Source: Elizabethkingia occulta
Lineage (GTDB): Bacteria; Bacteroidota; Bacteroidia; Flavobacteriales; Weeksellaceae
Assembly (NCBI RefSeq): GCF_002023715.1
Contig: NZ_MAHX01000021.1
Location: forward strand, 186,001-250,000
Direction of reading: 5' to 3'
DNA length: 64,000 bases
The first letter of the stretch is position 1, and the number at the start of each line of letters is the position of its first letter. The position numbers were made by a program, and so were the translations under genes. Under the pieces are notes generated by a model that made no database searches, was not told the DNA's origin, and worked only from the letters and a program-made list of their open reading frames with translations. Shown one piece after another: positions 8,531-17,300 of the stretch.

Positions 8531-10006
8531 ATGAATTTTCAAATTAAAAGAATACTATTGGGTATTATTGCAATAGTGATGCTTGGATTTATGTTTAACT
8601 GTTCAAGTGATCTGAGAGAAGAATCGGTTGTCAGTGACAAAAAAGCATTAGCTTTAAATGCAGCTGTAGGAGGAAGTGCAGAGTTCGCAAATCTGATAGC
8701 TTATAAAAACAGTCCGCACCAGCTTCATGGAGCTTATTACAGAACATGGCGGGATATAGCAACGGAATCAACAAATAAAACTGCAATGACCGCTTTACCG
8801 GACAGTCTCGATTTCGTTATGGTTTTTAATGCTGATACGCCGCCATCCAGTGCATATTGGCAGACACTAAAAAACACTTATATTCCTTATCTCCATGCCA
8901 GAGGAACAAAAGTTATTTATACATTAGGAATTGATGGAATCAAGTCAAGTTTTAATAATAATAAATATTCTCGTGATAAAAATGGATACGCTCAGTTTGC
9001 AAAAGATGTAATGAGAGATTATGTTGATCTTTATAATTATGACGGAATAGATATTGACTTTGAAACCAGCTTTCCTAATCAGCAGGAAATAAATCTTTTA
9101 CAGGGAGTTTATAATGCGTTGTCAGTTTATTTAGGGCCTCAGTCCGGAACTTCTAAATGGTTGATTTTGGATACTAATCAAAGTCATAAATCTTATTTTA
9201 CAAGTCTTTATCCAAAAATTAATTATTTATTTTTACAGGTATACGGCCAGAGTACATCGTCTATTCAGAATTACTATACAGCTTATAATGGTGGAGGACT
9301 TACTTCGAATAAAATATTACCTGGTTTTTCTTTTAGAGAAGAAAGAGGATCAAATTGGGGAGATGTTAGTTATCCTGATGTAAACTCTGATTACTGCTAT
9401 AAAATGGCAAAATGGAATCCAACACAGGGTCAAAAAGGCGGAACTTTTTCTTATGCTGTGGACAGAGACTTTAGTGGAAGTTATACAGATAATCTTGTGA
9501 CGCCGGATTATCACGTGACCAGGAAAATTATCTCTATACTTAATCCATTACTGACAAGCTCTGCCATTACTTCCGGAGCTACATATCAGTTGGTTTCAGC
9601 GGTAAATAATACAAGTGTTTTGGATGTGGAAGGCGGAGCAACGGCTAACAGTACAAAAACATTACTCTGGGGCAATGCTGGTTCTGATAATCAGAAGTGG
9701 ATTATTACCAGTACAGGAAATGGCTATTATAGGCTGTCTCCTAAACATGCTCCTAATCTGGCGTTAGATGTTGCAGGAGGAGCGGCAAGTAATGGTACAC
9801 AGGTACAGATTTATCAGAGTAATGGAACCAATGCTCAGAAATGGAAAATAACCAGTGTTGGTAATGGTTATTTTACACTTTCTCCGGCGAATGCTGCTTC
9901 ATCTAATCTTGATGTGAACGAAGGCAGCTCTTCAAATGGGACTAAAATACAGATTTATACTGCTAACAGTGGTAATGCTCAGAAGTGGAAACTGGTGAAA
10001 TTATAG
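8531..10006 (+). CDS. GH18 endo-beta-N-acetylglucosaminidase-like lipoprotein with ricin-B domain
   Basis: A 491-residue lipoprotein (Cys24 in FNCSS). Residues about 55-340 are a GH18 TIM barrel with the catalytic DGIDIDFE (Asp171, Asp174, Asp176, general acid Glu178). The overall pattern is like the Endo F/Endo H type that cuts the chitobiose core of N-glycans, which Elizabethkingia is known to secrete. Residues about 350-491 form a ricin-B/CBM13 lectin with three QKW repeats (NQKWII, AQKWKIT, AQKWKLV). Predicted role: surface or secreted deglycosylation of glycoproteins, with the lectin tethering it to sugars. A hexosaminidase at 28256 could process the released glycans. Confidence 0.85.
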   Translation: MNFQIKRILLGIIAIVMLGFMFNCSSDLREESVVSDKKALALNAAVGGSAEFANLIAYKNSPHQLHGAYYRTWRDIATESTNKTAMTALPDSLDFVMVFNADTPPSSAYWQTLKNTYIPYLHARGTKVIYTLGIDGIKSSFNNNKYSRDKNGYAQFAKDVMRDYVDLYNYDGIDIDFETSFPNQQEINLLQGVYNALSVYLGPQSGTSKWLILDTNQSHKSYFTSLYPKINYLFLQVYGQSTSSIQNYYTAYNGGGLTSNKILPGFSFREERGSNWGDVSYPDVNSDYCYKMAKWNPTQGQKGGTFSYAVDRDFSGSYTDNLVTPDYHVTRKIISILNPLLTSSAITSGATYQLVSAVNNTSVLDVEGGATANSTKTLLWGNAGSDNQKWIITSTGNGYYRLSPKHAPNLALDVAGGAASNGTQVQIYQSNGTNAQKWKITSVGNGYFTLSPANAASSNLDVNEGSSSNGTKIQIYTANSGNAQKWKLVKL

Positions 10007-10039
10007 CAGTCATCATAGCTAGATTCCGGTATCAAGAAA

Positions 10040-10855
10040 TCATGGGCATATCTTTTTACCGTCTTTTCCTTTAATGCTATCTAGCCTCTGATAAGAAAAT
10101 CCTATAAAGTTTTGTTTTCCACTTATATATAGTACTGCACCGGGTTCAGGATCTGGGGCAGTACTGCATTTATATCCTGTTTCCGTATTGGCAGCCGCGT
10201 AAACCCAGAAAACTTCTTTTTTTCTGTTACTAAGCTTCATATTCCAGTAACGATGCCAATAATATTTCCCCCTGGTAGATCCAGTGCTGGTAACTTCTGC
10301 AGTATAATGAGCTTCTTTTTGTGGCAAATAGTAGGCAGCAGTACATATAATCTGGTTAATAATCCACCAGGTAGCTCCTACAAAAAGGAAGACAGCCAAA
10401 ACGGATATTATTTTTTCATACAACGGTTCAGGTTTTTGTTTCAATTCTTCAATCAGGGATTTTATTCTGATTTTGTTGCTATGAAATAATACTACAATGA
10501 AAAACAATATTATAAGAGTATTAATACTGTAAATAACCAGATAATTCTTATTCCATAATAATCTTCTCTGCCATACGCTGTCGGATCCCATAAATAAAGT
10601 AAACATAACGAGTGGTAGTGCCCATGACATTGTAAACTTATTAGGAGACCGGAAAAGAGATAAAATAAATACAATAAGGGTGAGGCAAAAATAAATTAGC
10701 AGCATTACTGTAAGCTTCATTTTCTCCGGAATAGAAGGAATTATAAAACTAAGTCCGAAGAGAAGCAGTGCTACAAGAGAAGGAATAATCCCCATGAGTA
10801 TTTCTCTTTTGTTATTTTTTTTCTCAGTGATTTGCGGCTGTATTTTCTTTTTCAT
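10040..10855 (-). CDS. Membrane protein of unknown function, downstream gene of a pair
   Basis: About 271 residues with a basic N-terminus, then four hydrophobic segments in the first 125 residues and a fifth at about 155-180. A soluble C-terminal part follows (about 185-271) that includes YYWHRYWNMKLSNRKKE. The ATG at 10853-10855 overlaps the TGA of the upstream gene (10852-10854) as ATGA, so the two are translationally coupled. An in-frame TTG at 10864 is less likely. I do not recognise a family. The C-terminal domain could face the periplasm. Function is unassigned. Confidence 0.7.
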   Translation of the reverse strand: MKKKIQPQITEKKNNKREILMGIIPSLVALLLFGLSFIIPSIPEKMKLTVMLLIYFCLTLIVFILSLFRSPNKFTMSWALPLVMFTLFMGSDSVWQRRLLWNKNYLVIYSINTLIILFFIVVLFHSNKIRIKSLIEELKQKPEPLYEKIISVLAVFLFVGATWWIINQIICTAAYYLPQKEAHYTAEVTSTGSTRGKYYWHRYWNMKLSNRKKEVFWVYAAANTETGYKCSTAPDPEPGAVLYISGKQNFIGFSYQRLDSIKGKDGKKICP

Positions 10856-11469
10856 CTCTCGCAATTTATCCAGACGTCAGGATTTTTTAATTTTATATTT
10901 TCGGCAGCAAATACTGATTGAACTTCCTGAGTAAAGTTGAATGTATATTCTGCATGCTCTTCTGTATCTATTTGTAATCTGTATTTAAATGAAACGCCCG
11001 GGATTTTTATTGTTTTGGTACTGATACGTATAATCTGTTGATATGGGATTGTCTTATTGCCAAATGTTCTTAGGATTGTAAATCCGTCTTTTACAAATAG
11101 GTAAGGCGGAATACCAGCCCAGACACGGACAATTTTTGAGATATAAAGCTGATACAATATTATATATTCTTTATCCAGATTTCTTAAAATAACAATAAAT
11201 GTTTTGAACCTTTTGTAGGTAATATAAATGAGTGGGCCTATAGCCAGTAATAATATTGCCTGAATAGATAATACAGTGGAAAGAATATACGGAATAAAAG
11301 AAGGTTTTGTGATGTTTCTATTCGTGTAAGCTATATGAAAATTGTAGATAAAGAAAAATAAAATGCCACAGTCTAATCCAATGAGAGCAATGTAAATAGT
11401 ATTTCTAAACTGTTTTAGCTTTTTAATTTCTGTCTGTCTGAAATCTTCATAAGAAATTTGCGAAGTCAA
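10852..11469 (-). CDS. Membrane protein of unknown function, upstream gene of a pair
   Basis: About 205 residues with two transmembrane helices (about 25-48 and 65-90), then a cytoplasmic-looking domain with an apparent beta-rich pattern (TFGNKTIPYQQIIRI, FKYRLQIDTEEH) reminiscent of bacterial PH-like domains. No ATG is available at the N-terminus: the frame opens with TTG at 11469, so the true start is uncertain. It is coupled to the next gene through an ATGA overlap, indicating that the two products are made together and may interact. No family is recognised. Confidence 0.65.
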   Translation of the reverse strand: MTSQISYEDFRQTEIKKLKQFRNTIYIALIGLDCGILFFFIYNFHIAYTNRNITKPSFIPYILSTVLSIQAILLLAIGPLIYITYKRFKTFIVILRNLDKEYIILYQLYISKIVRVWAGIPPYLFVKDGFTILRTFGNKTIPYQQIIRISTKTIKIPGVSFKYRLQIDTEEHAEYTFNFTQEVQSVFAAENIKLKNPDVWINCER

Positions 11470-11562
11470 ATGCTGATGTTTTTTGTTGCTGTCAAATATA
11501 ATAAAAGCTATTGATTATTCATTTTTCAGAGAAATATTATTTTGGAGATGAGAGATGTAAAT

Positions 11563-11608
11563 AAAAAACTTGTCCGAATTTACAATGCTAAATATAAATT
11601 CGGACAAG
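11563..11608 (-). terminator. Intrinsic terminator of the ABC-TlpA operon
   Basis: Perfect 12-bp stem CTTGTCCGAATT (11569-11580) with AATTCGGACAAG (11597-11608). On the minus strand it is followed by a run of T residues. It lies 24 nt beyond the stop of the permease-TlpA gene. Confidence 0.85.
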
Positions 11609-11631
11609 ATTAAAGTTTACTTAATATGAGG

Positions 11632-13815
11632 CTAATCTTTCTTAATCTGATTCATAATCTCCACAAAGTTATCTTCGTTCGGTGATGGTGCATTCATATT
11701 GTAGATTTTGCCTTCAGGGTCCAGAATAATAAATCTCGGGATTCCCTGTATACCGTATTCCATAACAAACTTATTAGAATCAGCCAGATGCCATTGCAGT
11801 GTTTTTGATGGTTTGGTTTTTAAGAAATTTTTCCATCTTTGCTGATCCTGATCTACACTAATAGAGATGAATTTGATATTCTGATAATATTTGTAGCTCC
11901 TTTCTCTGGCTTCAAATGCAGGACGTATTTCCAGACAAGGCTGGCACCAGGTAGCCCATAAGTCGATAATGACATATTTTCCACGGAACTGAGAAAGTTT
12001 TTGAGCTTTCCCGGCATGATCCGTAAAGCTGAGATCCGGGAATAGCATACCTTTCTGGCTCTGATTTAGTGCCGTTAATTTGTTTTTAAGATATTGCTTT
12101 ACCTCCTTATCTTCTATATAGCCAATTTCAGAACGGAACAGGTTATTTCGCGAAGCACTATCAGATTTTAGTTCCAGCGATTTGTAAAGTTGTGTGCCCA
12201 CAAGTCTGTCTTTTTCTATTCCGGCCGGCAGGGCATTGAGTTTATTAAAAATAAGGCTGTCATTGCCCTCAGCATTAGCTTGTCCTGCCATCAGCTGATT
12301 CAGTCTGTAATCCAGATAATTGTCGTTTTTCTTCAGAAGACGTACCGGATTTTTTACCGTATTCTGCAATTCATTCATGAGTTCCTCCGGAGCCGCAGCA
12401 GCATCGGATATTTTTCTGTAATTCTCGATATTACTAATGAATTTTATGGCTAAAAGCTGTTTCCTGTATTCTTTAAATTCATTGGAAAGACCAAAGTTTT
12501 CGGATGTGGAGAATTTGCTAAGGTACTTCTTACTGTCATCCCATTCCTTTTGTATTTTGTTATAGAATTCCTGTGGATTTTTAAATTCTTTATTGTCCAG
12601 TTGATATTGGAAGTTTCCGGCAAAATCTTCTTCTGTATCAAGATAATTTTGTTCTGCTTTTCGGTTGCTTTTTACATAGCTTAGCATTTTTGTGGCATTC
12701 AGACGGAAGAATAAATCAAACCAGTCTCCTTTACCAAATACTAATGGATATTTCTTATTTCCGAATTCCAGAACATATTCATCCATTGGGAGATTTTCTT
12801 TTGTTTCCCATTTAAACTGATTGTTTGTAACAGGTATTGCTGCTATTTTTTTATGAAAATCTTTTGTGAAAACACGTACAGAATCTATTTTCACATCAGT
12901 TTCAAATTTCCCGGTAATGCTTGTAAGCGCCGGATTAACTTTAGGAATAACAGGTTTTGTCATTGTAAAAAAAATACCTCCAAAAATGATGACAGCAAAA
13001 ATGCTTATAAAAAGAGATTTTTTGTCACTGATAAAAGCACTGTGAAAGCCTTTTTTTGCATACCAGAAATATCCGGCAATAAGAAAAACCAGCATCCAGA
13101 ATAAGCTCAGATATTCTGAATAAGAAACAAGATGATTAAGGCTTCTTACATTATTGTTTTTACTCATAATGTAGAAAACATTATATGGCGAATATTCTAT
13201 GTTTATCCTTTGAACCAGAGAGAAAATATTAAGAATAAGACCTAAAATACCCAATAAGAAAGGCCAAATAAATCCGGAAATTATAACAGAGATCATAAGC
13301 TGTAAGGCGATAATCCCTAATGCTGATACCATAATCCTGAACAGAGTTTCGGCTGACCATATAAAATTAAGGTCTAATATTTTAGCCGGATCGGGATATA
13401 TATAATATTGGGCGACAGCAACAAGAGCTGTCACCAACAAAAAGCTTACCGCACAGATAAAAGACATAATAACCAGGTTGATATACTTGGCCATATAAAT
13501 GTTCAGCTTGCTTACAGGCTGGGTCTCCATCAGCAGCCATCCGCCATTTTTGTGATCGGTTTGGGCAATTCTGTTTGCTGAAATAATAATATACAGCAAA
13601 AAGAAAAACATAACAAAACCTTTTAAAGAGTCTTGTATAGCCGTTTCAATAACCGGATATTTTAGCGTAGCCGCGTCAGGATTATGATCCCGGAAAAAGT
13701 CTGAGATAAATCCTAAAACTGGCATAACGGCACCTATGGCTATAGCAAGGTATACCAATCCTAAACCTTTGGTTTTTAACCATTCTACTTGTGTTGCAAT
13801 CAATAGTTTTTTCAT
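11632..13815 (-). CDS. ABC-2 permease fused to a TlpA-like thioredoxin domain
   Basis: A 727-residue fusion. Residues about 1-285 are an ABC-2 type permease with six or seven helices, including the N-terminal QVEWLKTKGLGLVY and the SANRIAQTDHKNGGWLLMETQPVS loop. Residues about 295-585 are an extracytoplasmic region with an N-terminal beta-rich part resembling the DUF4369-like region found before many Bacteroidetes TlpA domains. Residues about 590-727 are a TlpA/AhpC-type thioredoxin fold with the active site WCQPC (Cys624, Cys627) and the cis-Pro segment GIPRFI. The permease pairs with the ATPase 4 nt upstream. Inference: the exporter carries its own periplasmic redox domain, perhaps for folding or reducing a cysteine-containing export substrate. 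Confidence 0.85.
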   Translation of the reverse strand: MKKLLIATQVEWLKTKGLGLVYLAIAIGAVMPVLGFISDFFRDHNPDAATLKYPVIETAIQDSLKGFVMFFFLLYIIISANRIAQTDHKNGGWLLMETQPVSKLNIYMAKYINLVIMSFICAVSFLLVTALVAVAQYYIYPDPAKILDLNFIWSAETLFRIMVSALGIIALQLMISVIISGFIWPFLLGILGLILNIFSLVQRINIEYSPYNVFYIMSKNNNVRSLNHLVSYSEYLSLFWMLVFLIAGYFWYAKKGFHSAFISDKKSLFISIFAVIIFGGIFFTMTKPVIPKVNPALTSITGKFETDVKIDSVRVFTKDFHKKIAAIPVTNNQFKWETKENLPMDEYVLEFGNKKYPLVFGKGDWFDLFFRLNATKMLSYVKSNRKAEQNYLDTEEDFAGNFQYQLDNKEFKNPQEFYNKIQKEWDDSKKYLSKFSTSENFGLSNEFKEYRKQLLAIKFISNIENYRKISDAAAAPEELMNELQNTVKNPVRLLKKNDNYLDYRLNQLMAGQANAEGNDSLIFNKLNALPAGIEKDRLVGTQLYKSLELKSDSASRNNLFRSEIGYIEDKEVKQYLKNKLTALNQSQKGMLFPDLSFTDHAGKAQKLSQFRGKYVIIDLWATWCQPCLEIRPAFEARERSYKYYQNIKFISISVDQDQQRWKNFLKTKPSKTLQWHLADSNKFVMEYGIQGIPRFIILDPEGKIYNMNAPSPNEDNFVEIMNQIKKD

Positions 13816-13819
13816 CGGT

Positions 13820-14722
13820 TTAGTTTTTAGTTAATTCTATAAACCAGTCTTCAAGACCAGTATTACTCTTTAATTCAAATATTTCGGCTTGTTGAGAAAC
13901 GAGAAGGCTGTTTAGCGCTATCACTTCTTCCTTACTGCCTACAGCACATTCCAAGGTATTTTCATTAATGATTTTTGGATTGTATACAGATGGTATCTTA
14001 TCTATAAACTGATGTGCATTGTTGATACCGACTTTTACACTGCTATATTGGTAAAGCGTATTCAACTCTTCCTTACTTCCCATAAATTTTATTTCACCAT
14101 GAGAAATAATAGCCAGGTGTGTAATCATTTTTTCGATTTCCTGAAGCAGGTGGCTGGATATGAAAATAGTGATTCCTTTCTCACGATTTAGCTTCAGAAG
14201 CAGTTCCCGGATCTCTATCATTCCGTTAGGATCCAGTCCGTTTACAGGTTCATCCAGAATCAAAAGCTCAGGATTTCCTAATAGAGACATGGCAATGGCA
14301 AGCCGTTGCTTCATTCCCAGAGAATATTTTTTCATTTTAATATTCCGCGTATCCCATAATCCCACAAGATGTAAAACCTCTTCGGCATTTTGTTTGGGAA
14401 GTTGTCTTAGCTGTGAAAGAACCATAAGGTTGTCCCAGCCTGATAGATGATCGTAGAATGCGGGATAGTCTATAAGCGAGCCAATTTTATTGAACCCATC
14501 GGGATAAAATGTGTCCAGATTTTCACCGAAAAGTTTAATGGTTTTATTGGTGTCCGTAAGTGCCCCAATAATAAATCTCATAGTTGTTGATTTCCCGGCA
14601 CCGTTTGCGCCAAGAAATCCAAAAATGCTTCCCTTCGGGACGTTAATGGTCAGATCCTTTAATATGGGTTTCCCTTTATTGAAAGAGAAGCTTAAATCTT
14701 TAATATCAATTGTGTTCTCCAT
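13820..14722 (-). CDS. ABC transporter ATP-binding protein
   Basis: A 300-residue nucleotide-binding subunit. The Walker A is GANGAGKST (residues 38-46), the ABC signature YSLGMKQ (133-139) and the Walker B LLILDEP (153-159), followed by the switch histidine in FISSHLL. The sequence resembles the ATPases of the lantibiotic-immunity and ABC-2 export type. Its stop is 4 nt from the start of the permease-TlpA fusion, so the two form a two-gene exporter operon. The last 80 residues form a C-terminal extension common in this class. The substrate is unknown; bacteriocin, peptide or antibiotic export or protection are all possible. Confidence 0.9.
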   Translation of the reverse strand: MENTIDIKDLSFSFNKGKPILKDLTINVPKGSIFGFLGANGAGKSTTMRFIIGALTDTNKTIKLFGENLDTFYPDGFNKIGSLIDYPAFYDHLSGWDNLMVLSQLRQLPKQNAEEVLHLVGLWDTRNIKMKKYSLGMKQRLAIAMSLLGNPELLILDEPVNGLDPNGMIEIRELLLKLNREKGITIFISSHLLQEIEKMITHLAIISHGEIKFMGSKEELNTLYQYSSVKVGINNAHQFIDKIPSVYNPKIINENTLECAVGSKEEVIALNSLLVSQQAEIFELKSNTGLEDWFIELTKN

Positions 14723-14825
14723 AGCTTATAATGTGATTTCTTTTATTTTATCAGTCTTGGGTAAAACAGAATTGTTACAAAAAAATCAAAATCAATAATC
14801 TAATGTGGAGATATAAAAATGCAGA

Positions 14826-14846
14826 AAACCCCTTATTAAAAGGGAT
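14826..14846 (-). terminator. Possible terminator downstream of the ferredoxin gene
   Basis: A short G/C stem, CCCTT (14830-14834) with AAGGG (14840-14844), reads on the minus strand as a hairpin followed by GTTTT. The stem is short, so this is a weak call. Confidence 0.35.
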
Positions 14847-14866
14847 TTGTGAGGTTCAATGAAAAA

Positions 14867-15019
14867 AAGCTTTCTCAGAAGCTGTCATGTAGCTTGGGCG
14901 AAACATATGGATTGATATAGCATTGATAGCTAAAAAAAATCCTTCGATAGTTCGTCAGGCTCACTACTGGCTCTGCTCAGGATGACAAAGTGAAATACTT
15001 TTTACTTCTGAGAAAGCTT
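14867..15019. mobile_element. MITE-like element with 15-bp terminal inverted repeats
   Basis: AAGCTTTCTCAGAAG (14867-14881) is perfectly inverted at 15005-15019, bounding 153 bp with no ORF. The interior has CAGGCTCACTACTGGCTCTG and CTCAGGATGAC, a motif typical of dispersed repeats in Bacteroidetes genomes, and further self-complementary words (GTCAT/ATGAC). It fills most of the gap between the ABC operon and the ferredoxin gene. No transposase is present and no target duplication is obvious. Confidence 0.55.
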
Positions 15020-15051
15020 CAATATTAATAAAAGAAACTGAATGCTCCTTA

Positions 15052-15267
15052 CTATTCATTCATTCGGTACCCTAATGCACCGGTTGGACATTTTTCAATC
15101 TGATTTTTTAATTCTTCAACACTAGCCTCTGCAGGCGTAATCCATGGTTTATCTTTTGGGTGATATACCCTTGGTAGTGTTTTCACACATACTCCGGCAT
15201 GTTTACACTTTGAGGGAGTCCATAGAACTGTAATCCCTTTGTTTTCTGAATATTCTTTCGTTTCCAT
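15052..15267 (-). CDS. Small divergent 4Fe-4S mono-cluster protein
   Basis: A 71-residue ferredoxin-like protein of the divergent mono-cluster type (Fer4_19-like). It has CKHAGVC (Cys21, Cys27), LPRVYHPKDKPWI in the middle and CPTGAL (Cys60) near the end. This arrangement is typical of small cytosolic iron-sulfur proteins, often found with N-acetyltransferases or redox enzymes. Only three cysteines are visible, as is usual in this subfamily. It is a single gene with a MITE-like element downstream. Its physiological partner is not evident here. Confidence 0.85.
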   Translation of the reverse strand: METKEYSENKGITVLWTPSKCKHAGVCVKTLPRVYHPKDKPWITPAEASVEELKNQIEKCPTGALGYRMNE

Positions 15268-15417
15268 CTTATATGTTACTTATTGTTCAGTTATAAAGTT
15301 AAACTAAAAAGTAGAAATAATAAAATCCGGATTAATGCAAAACCGTGAAATGCAGAAATAGATATCAGATTGAGCTTTTCTGAATGGGTATCGTTGATTT
15401 AGTATATACAGTGTATA

Positions 15418-15448
15418 AACCTCACAGGTTTCTAAAACCTATGTGGTT
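15418..15448. repeat. Imperfect palindrome related to the 166-bp repeat core
   Basis: AACCTCACAGGTTT pairs imperfectly with AAACCTATGTGGTT. The same type of palindrome, but perfect, forms the core of the tandem array at 18701-19245, so it looks like a diverged single copy. Confidence 0.45.
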
Positions 15449-15549
15449 CGATTATCAATTATTTAAAGTCAAAACTATTTGTCATATTTATGGATGTCAA
15501 TTTTAAATTAACAATATCTCTGAAAGAAATAAGTCGAAATCTAATCTAT

Positions 15550-16011
15550 TTACAGGGAGTCTCTTTTCTCCACTGACTTTATCCATTTCAGCAATTCCTG
15601 CTTCTGCGGTTCAGATAACTTCGCATTCTGATGAAGTATCAGGTAGGAGGGAAGTGGCATTTTATTGTTTTCTATCTGCTCTCTGATGGCACTTAGTTTA
15701 TTTCTTTTTTTACGGCTGCTGTAATTGCCCCATTCATTAAAGTTCAGTTCCTGTTTCCCGTTGCGAATGTGTTTTTCCAGAAGATAACCTATGGGCTGAA
15801 CATAAGAATAAAAAGGATAATGGGTATTGTTGCTGTGGCAGTCGTAGCACGAATTCAGCATTGTACGCTGTATACTGATAGGTGCCTTATATACCTGCAT
15901 GAAATCAGAAGAAGGAGCCTGTCCTTTATCTGTATTCCGGATAGGCTGAAAAAACTGAAGAACCAGCAAAAGAATAATTCCTGCAAGGAATATTTTTTTG
16001 ATTGCTTTCAT
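15550..16011 (-). CDS. Haem-binding domain protein (single CxxCH)
   Basis: A 153-residue protein with an N-terminal membrane anchor or signal (residues 5-21) and one haem c attachment motif, CYDCH (Cys55, Cys58, His59). The following YPFYSYVQPIGYLLEKHIRNGK and FNEWGNY and the late ENNKMPLPSYL fit the Haem_bd family of small cytochrome-like proteins. It probably sits on the periplasmic side. Its start lies 4 nt after the stop of the DUF3347 lipoprotein, so the two are co-transcribed. The electron-transfer partner is unknown. Confidence 0.82.
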   Translation of the reverse strand: MKAIKKIFLAGIILLLVLQFFQPIRNTDKGQAPSSDFMQVYKAPISIQRTMLNSCYDCHSNNTHYPFYSYVQPIGYLLEKHIRNGKQELNFNEWGNYSSRKKRNKLSAIREQIENNKMPLPSYLILHQNAKLSEPQKQELLKWIKSVEKRDSL

Positions 16012-16015
16012 TATT

Positions 16016-16582
16016 TTACAATTCTTTTTTTACAGATCCACAATCAGACATTTTTGATCCGTAATAGGGATTTATAATTTCTTTCTTCTCACTGATCCAT
16101 ACTGCACCTTTTTGTTTGTTATACATAGGGCAAAAATCCACATAAAGCTTTAGTCCTCCCGTACCGAAATTATCAGTGAGATCATTGATATCTCTGCTTA
16201 ACAGCGCGAAATGTTCTCTTTGGTGTTCTACATTTCCGGCATTGGCACCAATATGTTCGGCATTTTCACGGATACTCTCATAAATATCAATAAATACTGC
16301 TTTTTTTTCCTTATCCAATGCATCTGTATTGGTAGTTTCCAGAGTTTCAAATAGTTTTTTTCCGGCTTCGGCGGTAGCTTTTCCATCGTCTTTTGCCAGT
16401 GCATTTTTTATCTCCAGATAATTGCTGATAATCTCTTTTACAGAAATCGAATTTTCAGTTTGCTTTTTTGTTTCTGTTTTATCTTCGGCACTTTGCGGCA
16501 CATTGTTTTCTGGTTTTGTTTTTTTGTCAGCACAGGCTATTAAGCTCAGCCCTATAAGTGCTGTTATGATAATGTTTCTCAT
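16016..16582 (-). CDS. DUF3347 lipoprotein
   Basis: A 188-residue lipoprotein (Cys17 in LIACADKK) with a low-complexity, Lys/Glu-rich linker to about residue 45 and then a DUF3347 domain. Diagnostic features are the helical region VKEIISNYLEIKNALAKDDGKA and the C-terminal block FCPMYNKQKGAVWISEKKEI with NPYYG and DCG. DUF3347 domains are often linked to copper and other metal-efflux systems in Bacteroidetes. Here it is directly followed by the haem-binding protein and lies beside a Cys-rich small protein, suggesting a periplasmic metal or redox role. Confidence 0.82.
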   Translation of the reverse strand: MRNIIITALIGLSLIACADKKTKPENNVPQSAEDKTETKKQTENSISVKEIISNYLEIKNALAKDDGKATAEAGKKLFETLETTNTDALDKEKKAVFIDIYESIRENAEHIGANAGNVEHQREHFALLSRDINDLTDNFGTGGLKLYVDFCPMYNKQKGAVWISEKKEIINPYYGSKMSDCGSVKKEL

Positions 16583-16747
16583 TTCAGAGTATGTTTTTTA
16601 GATTAATTATTTGTACCTGTTGTATTGGGCTGAAATATTATATTCAGAAGTAAACAGGTATATTGATTCGTAGTTGTCTGATTAAGCAAAGCGAGATTGC
16701 ATCACTTTTTATGATGTAAATATGCTCCGGACAAAATACAATTTGGG

Positions 16748-17113
16748 CTATACGTAATGGAACGGACTTATTTTAGGTGTAAGCCAGATAAAAAGAAATC
16801 CTTTAGAAATAGTGTATTCAGGATTAATGAAAGATGACCTGTTATAGTACATCGTTTTTTCAAAACTGAAATTTTGTGAATCAGGAAGAAGGGTAGTGGT
16901 ACAGCAGCTAAGACATTTACATTGCTCTGTACAGCTCTGGCGATCCCGTTGGGAGTTACACCCCTCACAACCATTGCAATACTCTTTTTCCGATAATCCG
17001 GTTTTATAACCCGCTTCCGATACAGGAACTATATTTATGTCACAGGCAGAAAATTGCCCGGGAATAAATAGAAATCCTAACAGGATTATGATTATGAATC
17101 GGTATTGTAACAT
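16748..17113 (-). CDS. Small exported cysteine-rich protein (DUF6660-like)
   Basis: 121 residues with a signal peptide or anchor at residues 1-22 and then a cysteine-dense stretch: CDIN, EYCNGCEGCNSQ, SCTEQCKCLSCCTTT. The C-terminal part has aromatic patches ending ISPFHYV. Length and pattern resemble small DUF6660-like proteins often encoded next to Bacteroidetes metal-efflux genes; I am moderately sure of that. The clustered Cys pairs suggest metal binding or disulfides outside the cytoplasm. It is 165 nt upstream of the DUF3347 gene on the same strand, plausibly in one operon. Confidence 0.65.
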   Translation of the reverse strand: MLQYRFIIIILLGFLFIPGQFSACDINIVPVSEAGYKTGLSEKEYCNGCEGCNSQRDRQSCTEQCKCLSCCTTTLLPDSQNFSFEKTMYYNRSSFINPEYTISKGFLFIWLTPKISPFHYV

Positions 17114-17173
17114 ATTAACAATAACAAATTTAAAAATTTATTTTAATTGCAAGTGCTTTATTATTTTTTCTAA

Positions 17174-17204
17174 TAAAAAACGGACAACCCCAAAAGGATT
17201 GCCC
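17174..17204 (-). terminator. Intrinsic terminator of the thioredoxin-like gene
   Basis: On the minus strand GGGCAATCC pairs with GGGTTGTCC (9 bp, two G-U pairs), followed by a T run at 17180-17174. It lies downstream of the gene ending at 17301. Confidence 0.7.
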
Positions 17205-17300
17205 GCAAGAAAAACTGCCGATAAAGGCCGTAGTATTATGATAAGACCCGGTATTTTTACCGGATTAATTTAAACAGCTTCCGATTAGTATAGTAACAAT

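Noticed and set aside
16768-16974. Second frame inside the Cys-rich gene
   Set aside because: The other frame has a signal peptide and a regular Cys pattern; this one is a shadow.
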